Part shown: piece by piece, positions 11,101-21,979 of the stretch
How positions within the stretch are numbered: the stretch's first letter is position 1
How the letters are laid out: each line of letters opens with the position of its first letter
Source: Echinococcus granulosus
Taxonomy: Eukaryota > Platyhelminthes > Cestoda > Cyclophyllidea > Taeniidae
Assembly: GCF_000524195.1 (NCBI RefSeq)
Contig: NW_020170486.1
Location: 134,435-198,434 of the forward strand
Direction: 5' to 3'
DNA: 64,000 nt
The notes under the pieces: model-generated
The model's input: the letters and a program-made list of their open reading frames with translations, nothing else
Databases searched by the model: none
What the model was told of the DNA's origin: nothing
Position numbers and translations under genes: made by a program

Positions 11101-12562
11101 GAGACTCTCGGACGTTCGAAGACTCGTGAAAACTCCGAAGATTCAGGCTTCCCCAGAACTGTCAGGCATTCGAAAATTAGTGAAGACGCCGAAATCTGTG
11201 CCCTCTCCGAGACTATCTGGCGTTCGAAGACTCGTGAAAACTCCGAAGGTTCAGGCTTCTCCACAACTATCAGGCATTGGAGAGTTAATTAACACTCCAA
11301 AGTCCGTACCATCCCCAAGTCTGTCTGGTGTACAAGAACTCGTGGGAGCACTGGAGGTAAAGGCTTCACCAAATTCTTCAGAAACCCGTGCATTCGTGAA
11401 TGCTCCAATGTCTCCCCCATTTCCTAGACTCTCCGGTCTCCAGGATCTTGTGAACACGCTAGATGCGTCGAATTCTGATATTACTCCGCAAAAAAACGCA
11501 ACATCGAGACCCGAGCGATTAAACGCAACTCAGTTGTCCTCTCTTGGGGAAAGGCGCAGGTTGCTGAAATCGAAAGGCGATGATGCCTCTCAGGCTCTGA
11601 CTTCTGAGATAAATGAGGTTCGCCAGACACGTTCCAGAACGAAGACGTCTACTCTAGCTAAGGATACGTTGAGGACTAAGGTTGTCGCTAAGTTAGATGC
11701 GGAAGCTGAAAAAATCCAAAGGAAACGTGGAGGTCGCACAAAATCAGTTCTTGCTAAGTCCATGAAGTCCAGTGCTTCACCAGCACAAAGGAGGCAGCGC
11801 AAGCGGTTGTCTCCCGTTGCTGAACCACTGTCGCATGAAGTAAAGGAAACAGTCCAACGAGAATCCGTCAGAATGAGAGTAACACGTAGCTCTAAGGCAA
11901 AGTTAACCAAAGATGTGAAGGGCAGATTGTCACCACACCATTCAGCGCGGGATTCTCCAGTCCTACCGGCTAATCTCCACTCTGAAGGTGACGAAAAAGA
12001 CACTGCCTCCGCAATTCGTCCCTCGAAAAAGGGTAGCAATCGAAAAACTGGTTCATCACCTCGTGATGCTGCTTTAAACTCTTCTCCATCATCATCCCCA
12101 ACCGATCTGAAAATAAGAGGTGTGAGAACAGTCAATTCAAACATCTCCGCGGTTACTGGGACTCCAGCCACTAGACGAAAACGCCATGAATCCTCTTGGA
12201 AGTCACTGTCTCCAAAATCGACTTTGTTGCGGAGAAGTAAAAGAACAGCGCCAAGAAATGTTGCGGTGAACTCCTCCGTAGGACAAAAACAGGTGAGGGG
12301 GAGAAAAAAAGTACAGTTCGCTGATCCTGAGATCATTGACACGGGTGATGTAGCAAGTACTTTTGATGAGGGTGAAGCCAATGGTGGTGCCACAGCAGCT
12401 GCTGCTAGAAGGAGACGTGGAGCCTCGTCACGACACGTCGCACCAGAAAGTGAGAGTATCCCGAGGCCAACCAGAAAGAGGTCAGCTGCTACCTCGTCAA
12501 GGCGAAATGTGGCTACTTCCCCAAGCTTGAAGCCAATACGAAGAGGCCGTGTCAAAAAGTAG
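8178..12562 (+). CDS. Ki-67-like FHA and PP1-docking chromosomal protein
   Basis: The exons are 8178-8501, 8735-9407 and 9447-12562 (1370 residues; the second intron is only 39 nt). Exon 1 encodes an FHA domain (about residues 8-102) whose core, with LHCKLE and VVDRNFKF, resembles that of Ki-67. Residues about 390-416 contain KKGVQF followed by SLSPEQFD, LPPSTPIKRGE. This matches the joint RVxF plus KiR-SLiM motif by which Ki-67 and Repo-Man bind protein phosphatase 1. Residues about 781-1004 form an array of 18-residue repeats with TP and SP sites. The tail (from about 1080) is very basic and Ser-rich, with a second RVxF-like KKVQFADPE at 1286-1294. In vertebrates Ki-67 coats mitotic chromosomes and recruits PP1; the same role is inferred here. 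Canonical Ki-67 repeats are about 120 residues long, so the repeat unit differs. Confidence 0.82.
10790..11461 (+). repeat. Coding tandem repeat, 54-bp unit
   Basis: About twelve copies of an 18-codon unit, consensus roughly IRKLVKTPKxxxSPxLSG, lie in exon 3 of the Ki-67-like gene. Neighbouring units alternate between two subtypes (IQASPELSG-IRKLVKTP and SVPSPRLSG-VRRLVKTP), giving a 108-bp higher-order period in the centre. Outer copies are more diverged, and decayed copies extend upstream to about 10570. Most units keep a TP and an SP, both minimal proline-directed kinase sites. Confidence 0.9.
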
Positions 12563-12745
12563 TCCCCTTGTTGTGTATCTATTTTTTATGTATAATACCC
12601 TTATCTATGTATCTGCATGACACCTTGTTTTAACTCTCTCTCCCTCTCTCAACAATGAGAATGTCTTGTTGATAATTAATCCCATCAGTGTGTGTTAAAG
12701 TGTTTCCTTTATGCATAAATTCGATGTTCCTCTGTCACAACTGGG

Positions 12746-12751
12746 AATAAA
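12746..12751 (+). terminator. Polyadenylation signal AATAAA
   Basis: A canonical AATAAA lies 184 bases after the stop codon of the Ki-67-like gene and is the first one downstream on this strand. It is the likely 3'-end signal. Confidence 0.55.
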
Positions 12752-15000
12752 TTGCCGGTTTGTCATAATGCATCTCTTTTATCTCCTCATTTAAAGCTGC
12801 CTTCATTGTTAAATTTGGTTTTGTCTCCGGTTCCGCTATCTTCATGTTCACAGAGTGGGATTTGACGTCTTTTGGCAAGTGAAAGGGTGTGGCGGTAGGG
12901 AGCGGGTGTTGTTGTGGTTCGAATGTGGATTTTCCTAGAGGGAGGAGTTATTACAAGTCTGTGGTAATATGATGGTCAGGAGTTGGTACGAGGTGTGACG
13001 GGTTGTCTTTGCACAACTCTGTCGAGCGTCAATAATCGCTGCCAGTGGGTGTGCAGCCACTCACATCAGATACACTTCACCAAGCTCTACTTGTGAGTCA
13101 CACACAGGTGCGAAGCTGACTTGCGTGTCTTCTGTAGTGCGGTGAAAGCTTGCTCGATGTGAACATTTAACGGAGAGTTGACTGGCTAACGCGGTAACCG
13201 CTCGACTCGAGGAATCAGAGGCATAGCCTACGAGGTTGAAAGAGCAATAAAAGGCGAATGCCCAGAAATGGGCCTGAAGTAACAAATACCATTACTCGAC
13301 AAATTCCCTACCCCCAAATTGCACTTAAGTAACAGAAGTGCAGCGCAATAAAAGTCGGCCGAGGCTGATAGATGAACCAAATTACTCAAGAACCTCTGTA
13401 GCCTATAATCACATTCCCAATTTGTTCCAAATCCTAAATAATGTTAAAACCATGGCAAGATGAGTAACGGCCTTAGACTGCATAGTTAGCAGCCAAAAGA
13501 ATGATATCCCTTTAATTGTTATATGCTGCAGTGCAAGGAAACGCCGTGTTGCGCAATAAAACTAACCGCCCAACGTGAATCGCGTGACCTTGACTTTTGA
13601 AATCGCTGCCTAAATAAGGTACTCTATCAAGCTATAATAACAACAACATTTTGTCTGTTGCTCTTTTGTCTTAATACTTGCAAATGGTTTTTCCAATTGA
13701 TTTAAAAAACGAAATAACGGTAAGTTCTTTATAAAATACGAGGTACATACTAATTGCTTTGCAACAATGATGTTCGCATTCATTAGACAGTGACATTTCC
13801 TTATTTAGACTGTTATAAAAATGTTTAAAGGCGTTGGTGCAGTTTTAAGAATTACACTAACATAGCTGAAAGTATTTTGCGGACGAATCGGTTAATTGAG
13901 TCCACTTTCTTGGCCTAGTGGCTATACCGTCAAGCAGAAGTCCAAACCTTTGAGACTCAAGTGCTTATGACATCAAACCAAGGCGTAACCAGCTTGTTAA
14001 ACCATTGCTTAGCCTTTTCTCTTAATTTTATTAATGTTTTCTGGTCAATTGCCAGGGTCAGTTACCTTTGCGTAGTCTGATTTAAGTGCAAAACCCCGCC
14101 ATTGGAATCAATTATGGGTAAAAATAAGACGGCATTTGATATTAGGCAATTTTTGTCCATTGGGATTTCTGGTCAGCCTAAAATTTTATGCGAGAATCCG
14201 ACATTGTACATTGTTACTCTATTGGATACTGCATGTTGTTGACAGCACTTGTGTTAAACATATGACTAGGGTAGATGCCGAAATGGGACGTAATTTGCTA
14301 TCCATCCCATCCACACCATATGTATATGTATATATCATATTAGCTCTCCCCTTCCACCATTTTAGCTCACCGATTCTTTCTTCAGAGTTATATGAAATCT
14401 TTATAGCGTGGAATACAGTTATATTACTGACGTACAGACGAGTTGAACAGCTACTGGCATAGCCTAGAGGCCATTAACAAACTACCTATACATTTCAGTG
14501 ACCATTATTGCACAATTCGATGGGATTTACTTATTAATAAATATGGTAGAGCGAGTGCTTAGATGGTTTGTTAAATCCAGTGTTGAATTACGCGGGTACA
14601 TCAGTGCCCGCAGATTGTACTTCCGTTCTGGCTATATGACTTCCAAGATATGCCAGTATCCTCCTGCCAATTCCGGTAGACTCACATGTACTTCCCTCGT
14701 TCGCATTAATGCTTCCGATCGCTGCTCTAACATTTTCTATCTAAACTAATCTCTACAACTCTGCCCTTATTTCATTTTACCAAATCCTGCCTCTGTCATT
14801 AGCCAAGTCGAAATGATAGAACATACTACTTATCAACATACCTGCGACCGGCCATGCCATAAAGCGGAAATACAGACTTAGGATAGGGAAGTGTCTGCGT
14901 AATTAAATACAAATTCATGAAGTAGGTTGTTTAAACAAACTAATTGTCTTCACGCTTCGAGTGAGTGAACTTTGACTATTAGCACTCCCTTATCCTGATA

Positions 15001-15027
15001 TTGTTGTTGTTGTTGTTGTTGTTGTTG
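15001..15027 (+). repeat. TTG microsatellite, nine copies
   Basis: Nine uninterrupted TTG triplets, about 200 bases before the run of N. Simple repeats next to the gap may explain why the assembly broke here. Confidence 0.95.
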
Positions 15028-15230
15028 CCACCCTGGCAGGCACAATCGTCGGGATCACTGCTTGTGTATGTGTGTATAATTACCTCCTCCTCCACCCTCT
15101 CGTGGGCGTTGTGACCCGGTCGAGCTTTTGGAAAGAGGCGACAAGGCGTTGCAAGTGTCCACACAAGTGTCCTAATTTATTCCTTCCTCCATTCCTTCAC
15201 CCTTTCTTCCAATCATTCGCCTATATAACT

Positions 15231-15330
15231 NNNNNNNNNNNNNNNNNNNNNNNNNNNNNNNNNNNNNNNNNNNNNNNNNNNNNNNNNNNNNNNNNNNNNN
15301 NNNNNNNNNNNNNNNNNNNNNNNNNNNNNN
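15231..15330. other. Assembly gap, 100 N
   Basis: Exactly 100 N characters, the usual placeholder for a gap of unknown size. The true distance across it is not known. Confidence 0.98.
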
Positions 15331-18300
15331 AACTCCACATTACGAATAATAATAGCGTTCCTGTAGAAATGGTCCCCTTTGTATCTTCAAGCATATGGTG
15401 GGTTTTTAGGGATCAAGCGCACGAAGAAAAGACCGCCTCGTGGTTAAAATCTTTTACGGTTCGACATTTCATTCACTGTGATAAACACAGCCTGTTGTTG
15501 GTAGTTTTGATGGTTGTGGTATACTGGATACAAACAAATTTTCTCATTATTCTCAAATAACGTCGACAAGCAGAACTTTATGTTGTTTTCTCCATTTTTT
15601 CCTTTTCTAAATGTAGTTCAAACTGGACACAAAAAACTTTATTCCCCTTGGCGGAGGCCTATTTATAGCCTCCAGATGGACAAAGTTAAAAACTTTGTCA
15701 ATTTTATGAGAAAATTTTTAGGTCACCATTTAGGCGAGATTTATTTGGGTAATAAAACACGAAAAGTGAAGAATTTAACAATTTTCCCATTTACTTAAAA
15801 TGGAACTGCCACCGTGGGATATCACGCAAAGCCATGTCAAAGTGCAGTGAATACAATGCCTCTTTTCACTTCCGTCCCCCGCGGTTTCGACCGTAACATC
15901 AAAGTGATTGGGTAGAGGATGCTTAAGTTGTCCAATTTCAAGGAGAGTAGGTGGGCGGACCAGAGTTTGCTTCCCCCACCTCAATGCCACGTTGACACCC
16001 ATCCAACCACAAAGAAATTGTGGTGTAAACTGACTACCACCTGTCACATGACCAGTCTATTCAAACAAGCGTCTGTTACAAAGGCAACACTTTCCAGACA
16101 CTGTGGAGGTTCTTTAGAGTTACCGGTCAACTAGCAGTTCCTCGGGCTGGGTGGACGACGAATGCAATCTCGTCCCGTCTAACGCGTTATTCTGCCTTTT
16201 CTGCCGCATTATGAAGGCTTCCAGGCACTGGATGCATCAAAAGCTACATTTAAACACACCTAGCAGTTTAAAAAACAACGCAAGTATTTCATTTTATGAG
16301 GATAAATTGAGCCATGAAGCTTAACCTTGTTCATTCATTCCGAATTTAGACTGGAAAGTTAAAACAAGCGGCAGAAACGAGGTTAGTGACCTTGAAAAAT
16401 CGTCTGAAAATAAACACCGCCTTATTTGCAACACACAACTGGTGAATCCAGCCGCCTTTGGACGTGACATTTGTCAGCACAAAATCCGCAAATCCGATCT
16501 GAAGCTTCGGTGTTGGTCTCATATTACAAATATTTGGAGTGAAAAAGCCCTATATTTTAGCCAATAAGTCTATTATCAAAGGATCTGTTGCTCGCTCCAA
16601 AAAAGGTTAAGCCGAAGTGAGAAATGAGATTCACCCTACTAGTTAAATTTCCTGGGTGGTTTGGGGACAATATTTAACAAGCCAATCGTTCGGCTTTTTT
16701 CGCCACCACATTGTAAATGATGAAGAAGGCAGGAGAATGCGGATTGCGCAGCAGCAAAAATGCCGCTTCCACTTGGAGAGCAGATGTCTGAAGCCTGCGC
16801 GCGAGCAACCGGCACGTAGAGGTCATTTACTTCCCCACCTTAAAGTTTTTTAACCATTCAAACAATGTCAACCCAATAAGAAATTAAACATTACCACAAG
16901 TATCTTCAGTTAAATGAGGAACAAGTAGACTACCCATCGGTGAGTTACTCTGCACTACTTGCCGAAAGAACACTATCCCCCACCCAAAAAAAAGACTTCC
17001 CCAACTTTCTTTCAGGCCGTATTAAATTGTTAAAGAATCTAAACTCCTGATCTAGCGCAAAAAGTGACACGCACTTCAAATTAACCTCTGAGATTGACTT
17101 TAGCTCCTTTGAAAACCATAGCGGTGGTGAGGGGCCAGTGGTCTCCTCGACAAACAACCAATGAGTGCCAAGTGCGGCTTGATTGGACAAAAAGCGAAGC
17201 CAATGGGAGGACGGCAATTCCAAGGAGAAATGTGTATAAACATTTAAGGTTCCATGCGCTTGAGCTATGCCTGACAAAACGCACACATCACATTTGAGGT
17301 GTATACTCTGCCAGAAATAAATTCGCAGCTTACTTTTTGAACCACACAGTGACACCTTTTTCGTGCTCAATTGTACGTAAGTTGTACTTGCATAACCACT
17401 AAATGCAGCTGACAAATAAGGCGGGCTTAGTGAGTGGCAAGTTTAACATGCCTCACTAGCAGTCAAATTAGAAGCAGGAAATGAATGAATGTGGTAAATT
17501 ATTAATGAGGATAAATTAATTTCTTTGATATATAGGATTGGGGCCGATTAGTATTTTAGTCGTGCATACCTTACCTGTTTTTTATATTCTCATTATTTTC
17601 ATTTTTCGATGCTATTAAAATTACCTTCAGGTAGTTGTCATGGCTGATTCCAAGTGATAAACAGAGACTTGTCGTAACTTTGATAGCACGATGTGGAGAT
17701 TAAAGTGGAAACATAATAGGCAAAATGCCACGAAAGGTCTGATCTATATGCGTTATGTAAATGCAGATATGTGTGTCGTGGCGGGTGTGTCGCCACCTTC
17801 GGATGCGAAGTTTTTTTGAAAGGAGTACGTGCGATGTTATTTCAAATGTCAGCAAATTCAGTTACCTGTCTCCAGGATGAATTTTCACTCAGGGCTCCGC
17901 CCGCAGAATTTGAATAGAGGGGTTTTTTACGGGTCTAAAGGAAGACTATTTTAAGATCTGCTGCTAAAGAATTCTATGCTCTCATTGGCTTTAGAACAAA
18001 AGTGTGCTGTGTGAAATATAACTTCTTGGAGAAAAATAGCACTTTTCGAAGAGAAGTATTCTTACGCCAACTACCTTTATGCTTATTGAATATTTGAAAC
18101 ATTTTCGCGAAATTTCGACTACAACTACTACCTTACGGACTGGAGTTCGAAGGAAGAATGGGGAAATTATTTATAAAGACACTAATTCTTTGATAACTGC
18201 AAAACATGCTTTAATTGAAATTCCCTAGGCGCGAAAAATAGCCTATACTGTTATGCTCAAATCTCTAGTCGGCTTTGTTTATTGTTGCTACTAACCACAG

Positions 18301-18568
18301 ATTTAGAAAAGCTTTGTTGTTGTTTGAATTGCCTTTGTCGCCTTTTGTAACTTTAACTGGAGGTTGGGGTTTAAATTTGAAATAAATTTGTAAAATGTGG
18401 AAGGAGTGGCAACCAAGGATTTGTTTTTGATATCCATAAATTGAGGTATAACTGGACCACCGGTAAAAGATCAAAAAGTAGTCTTGGCGTATTCGCCAGG
18501 CATATTTAACTAAATAAGAATAAATTAGCTGTTTTAAAGCCGTCTTTTCACTTCCTACTTCTAGAAGG
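15331..18568. other. Gene-poor region after the gap
   Basis: I see no supportable gene. A promoter-like cluster lies at 17158-17240: CCAAT at 17158 and 17200, ATTGG at 17182 and a TATAAA-type box at about 17235, but no open frame follows. The 156-codon minus-strand frame at 16945-17415 overlaps this cluster and lacks any domain, so it is not called. The last 15 bases form an acceptor-like tract before the ATG at 18569. Confidence 0.45.
18550..18568 (+). other. Candidate trans-splice acceptor
   Basis: A pyrimidine-rich tract ends in TAG at 18562-18564, four bases (AAGG) before the ATG of the 561-residue gene. The spacing is like that of KIN17, SUGP1 and Beclin 1 in this window. Confidence 0.4.
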
Positions 18569-21500
18569 ATGAATATGCAGGAGCAGAGGCCTGTTTACGT
18601 AGGAGAAGGGAGTCTGTCAAACTCCTACCACCAAGGATTCAATAACGCCGCAGTAGTCAATACGAGTCCAGTCCCGCCTATTTTTGAGGACCATGTCAGA
18701 GGTCCGCAAGTCAATGTGAGTCCTGTGTACCTTGCCTTTATTGAAATAGAACTTCACACTTCCCTGCTCCGAATTTATTAGCTCAGCAATAAAATGGGTT
18801 TTCACAGCGAACGGATTTGTCCCAGAGATCAGGCAATCGCCAGTTTAAGGAGGGATTACATAGTTGGATGCTGGGAAATCCAAACCAACAGTTTTTTCGC
18901 GATAACTAGCAATGGCCGTGCATTTGTTTTATTACCTGATGTAATTAGAATTGCACTCCAAACTCGCGCTACCTTTTAATGACAACAAAAACATTAAGAA
19001 CTAAAGGAAAACATCTCTTTTAAACGGTCAAGCAACCCCCATGACTTGACAAAGAGTGGGAACATGACATTGGAATGAAGTCGGCCGCATCACTTGCCCA
19101 GCCAATGGGCGCCTTTGACTCCAAAACCCAACGTATTTAAAAGTCCACAGTTTTGCGCCAATTCTAACAAGCTGATCATAGCAACTACAGGGTTACTTTC
19201 TCCTGCTATTTCACTTTTAGAATTTTCGATTGTGTAAAACCTTAAATATTTGCTCGAAATGGTTTGATTTAAAGTTTGCCAAATTCTAAGAATTATTTAA
19301 CAAACATATAACTTTAGATTTCGATTTGTAGCGTGAGTGTCCGGAATCAACTTTTATTTTCCTTTTTTTCCAGTAATTTTTACATTATACACAATTGTTT
19401 TAAAGTACACAAATTTTAATACAGATTAGATGTTCTCAATCTCCTCACCTATTATTGGTTGACATTAAGTTCATATGGCCTAGCACGACTGATCTCGGCA
19501 AAGCCGCAGATCACGGATAGAAGGTGAGGTGGTGAACATTTATGTTGGCGGAGGAGGCAATAACTACCTCATACCCCTAAAACGTACTCTTGTTTGCATT
19601 TGTGTTTCAGAGAACTCGTGGGGACTCACCTTCCCCAATGCGTTTCTGCGTTCAAACAAAAGATCGTTTCGTCGTTCGGGTGGTCAAAATAACCGATAAG
19701 AAGACGTTTCAGCTTGGAGTTTCTACAGACAGTCCCACTTCTACGCCAGTTGAACCACTTAAAGCCATTTTGCATGATCCCCAAAAAATGCAGAACATAG
19801 AGAGGCTTATTTTGGAGGCGATAAAGGGCAATAATCCCCCCATATACATCGGGTTTCAGGCTCAACTGCCTGCAATTGCTCTGGGCTATGTCCTAAAATC
19901 CACCTCTGCTGACCAGGTGAATACGCCTAACGTGTTGCAGACCTACCGTCAATGTCGGCTCGGTAAAGGCGTGCGCCTGTGTTTCACTTGCCCACTCCTG
20001 GGCAGGGGCCTTAACATTCAGGATTTCTTCTCTGGAAAGGTGTTCCAAAGGGTACTTTCCCATCATCACTTGTAGTTATAATTTGCATTTTTCTGACCAG
20101 TTGAAATTTGATTGGTTGATGATTTATTGTTGACTTAGAGGGGTTCAAACAACCCAAATACCCCCGTGACACTCACTTAAACGCATCTCAGGCATACACC
20201 GTCACCACATAAGCTGCCTTTGTTTACATGCGCAAATAGACACTTTGAGATCTTCTACTCACCGAGTGACGTTGACACGGCTACGTATTTGACTTTTTTG
20301 TTTAACTTACTTAGCTGACAAGTTGGGAGAAGAGTTCACGACAACCGGGAGTACTCGTTGAGGCACTACAGGCTCTGAAAAAGTCCGTGGATTGGATGCT
20401 GCAGCAGATACAGTTGAATGGCCTACGAACTGTTCTACCGGAAGTGGATTATATATTTTATCCCTGTGCTGCATCGCCTCTACTCTCTACGTGAGTTTTA
20501 CCAACCTCGTTGTGTTGCGAAATTTGTATTCGCGGCAAGCGTGGGCACTTTAAAGACGCCTTTAAATAATGCAATGTTGCTGCCTTAAGTACCTGACCAA
20601 CTAAATGACTCGAAATCTATTGGTTGGCATAGTAACAGCACAATAACACTGTAAATTTCATAGTCATTCATTTACTAATGGCTTTATTAGGTTGGCCTTG
20701 AAACTCTGCGAATGTACTTTAAGAGGATGCTTTATACTGATACATTTATTGTATTCCAGACAACAAGCCGTCCACAATTTGAGCTGTTCAGTGGATTCGA
20801 CAGCATCAAAGTGTACAGACTTGGCTGTACCCAGTTGTTCAAACTGCGCTCTCACTCCTCTTATGCCTAAAAAATCCAGTCCTGTGACCATTCCTACTAG
20901 TAGAGAGAGAGCAAGTCGTCAGTTGTCAATGGTGCCACCGGGTCAAGGCATTCAACAACACCAACGACAACAACAAAATCCACTTCTTGCAACACTCATC
21001 AACTCTTCACGTCCACTCTCCGCCTATGGTACCTGTTTTGATGGTGCGAGAACAGAAAACGTAGTAACAAAGTCGTTGGATAGACAAATATCCTCCTCAG
21101 TTGGTGCCTACGGTTCCTCTCTTCACCAACTGTCGGAATACAATCTTTATGGTAAGTCCTAACTTGAGAAGTTGTTCTGCTACCGCCACGTATGATTCAC
21201 CCACTCTTCGCCCATTCACTGCCTAGAAACACGATATTTGAAGGAGCTACAGCAACACTCAACAGGGACGTCTTCCATCATCAGCATTTGTCACACCGAT
21301 TGTAATGAGGCGCCCACTGATCAGACCTGCAATGGGTCCCTTGTTAGCGCTTCGGCGAGTCCACCTTCTCGGTGGCTATCCAATCTCGCCTCAGCCATTA
21401 ACCCGGCTCTCGAGAGAGGCAAGGCATGCGGCACATCTCCAGTCTACCTATCTGGTGTAAATCCACAAAAGGCAGTCAAAATCTCCTCCTCCCTATCCCA

Positions 21501-21979
21501 GGAGAATGATTTTATGGCCACGGTGAGAGAGGATTGCAAAGGCTCGGACCTTGGCTCCTTTTGCTTAAGTACAAAAGAAGGTGTACTGTAACCCCCAATT
21601 TCCTTTTCAGTTAATCAACGAGGTCGTGGATCGTCTGCGCAAAAGTCCACATCTGCCTCTGGTTGTAATGCCAACTCAAACACCTGGCTCACCCCCCATT
21701 GTCTTTCAACTGCCTTCATCCGATGTCATATTTGTTGGTCTACCGGCCACAACCGGTCAGAATGGACATGAGAGACCACGTCTGGTTACATCACCAGCTG
21801 ATAGCAGTGCTTTTGTGGTCACCTCGAAGAGGACAACAAGTAGTACAATTGGTGTCCAACCCTTTAATTATTATGCGGAGAGACCGGATGACCCGACTTT
21901 CACCGTCTCCGCGCCCCATCCAGGCTGCATTTTGGGAGTCTCACCGGAGGGTGACCTCTACGAATTCAAGCCTTCCTGA
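18569..21979 (+). CDS. Unrecognised 561-residue protein
   Basis: Six exons join in consistent phase with GT-AG borders: 18569-18715, 19611-19916, 20315-20490, 20760-21151, 21227-21522 and 21611-21979. I do not recognise the protein. Exons 2-3 (about residues 50-210) look like a folded domain, with a beta-rich start (MRFCVQTKDRFVVRVVKI) and an amphipathic stretch around KKSVDWMLQQIQLNGLRTVL. The middle (about 215-435) is low-complexity, Ser/Thr/Gln-rich and probably disordered. The last exon returns to an ordered-looking segment (NEVVDRLRKSPHLPLVVMP) and ends in EGDLYEFKPS. No signal peptide or membrane helix is visible. Exon 2 could read past 19916, but the donor there makes the next exon fit. 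Two CCAAT/TATA-like clusters upstream and in intron 1 may be promoters. Confidence 0.7.

Larger units (their letters stand above)
12563..15230. other. Gene-poor region before the assembly gap
   Basis: This holds the 3' UTR of the Ki-67-like gene, with a polyadenylation signal at 12746-12751, then 2.5 kb without a supportable gene. A tRNA A-box-like stretch (TGGCCTAGTGGC at 13911-13922) hints at a degenerate tRNA-derived element. A TTG microsatellite lies at 15001-15027. Open frames of up to 108 codons here show no domain or coding bias. Confidence 0.5.

Noticed and set aside
11590..12555. 321-codon open frame on the minus strand
   Set aside because: It is antisense to the Ser/Arg/Lys-rich tail of the Ki-67-like gene; codon composition of the sense strand creates the long frame. 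No domain or splice context.
13911..13975. tRNA-like A box (TGGCCTAGTGGC) as a tRNA gene or SINE
   Set aside because: The B box and acceptor-stem pairing are not convincing, so neither a tRNA nor a SINE can be called.
16945..17415. 156-codon minus-strand frame
   Set aside because: No recognisable domain, no splice partners, overlaps a promoter-like CCAAT cluster; likely a chance frame.
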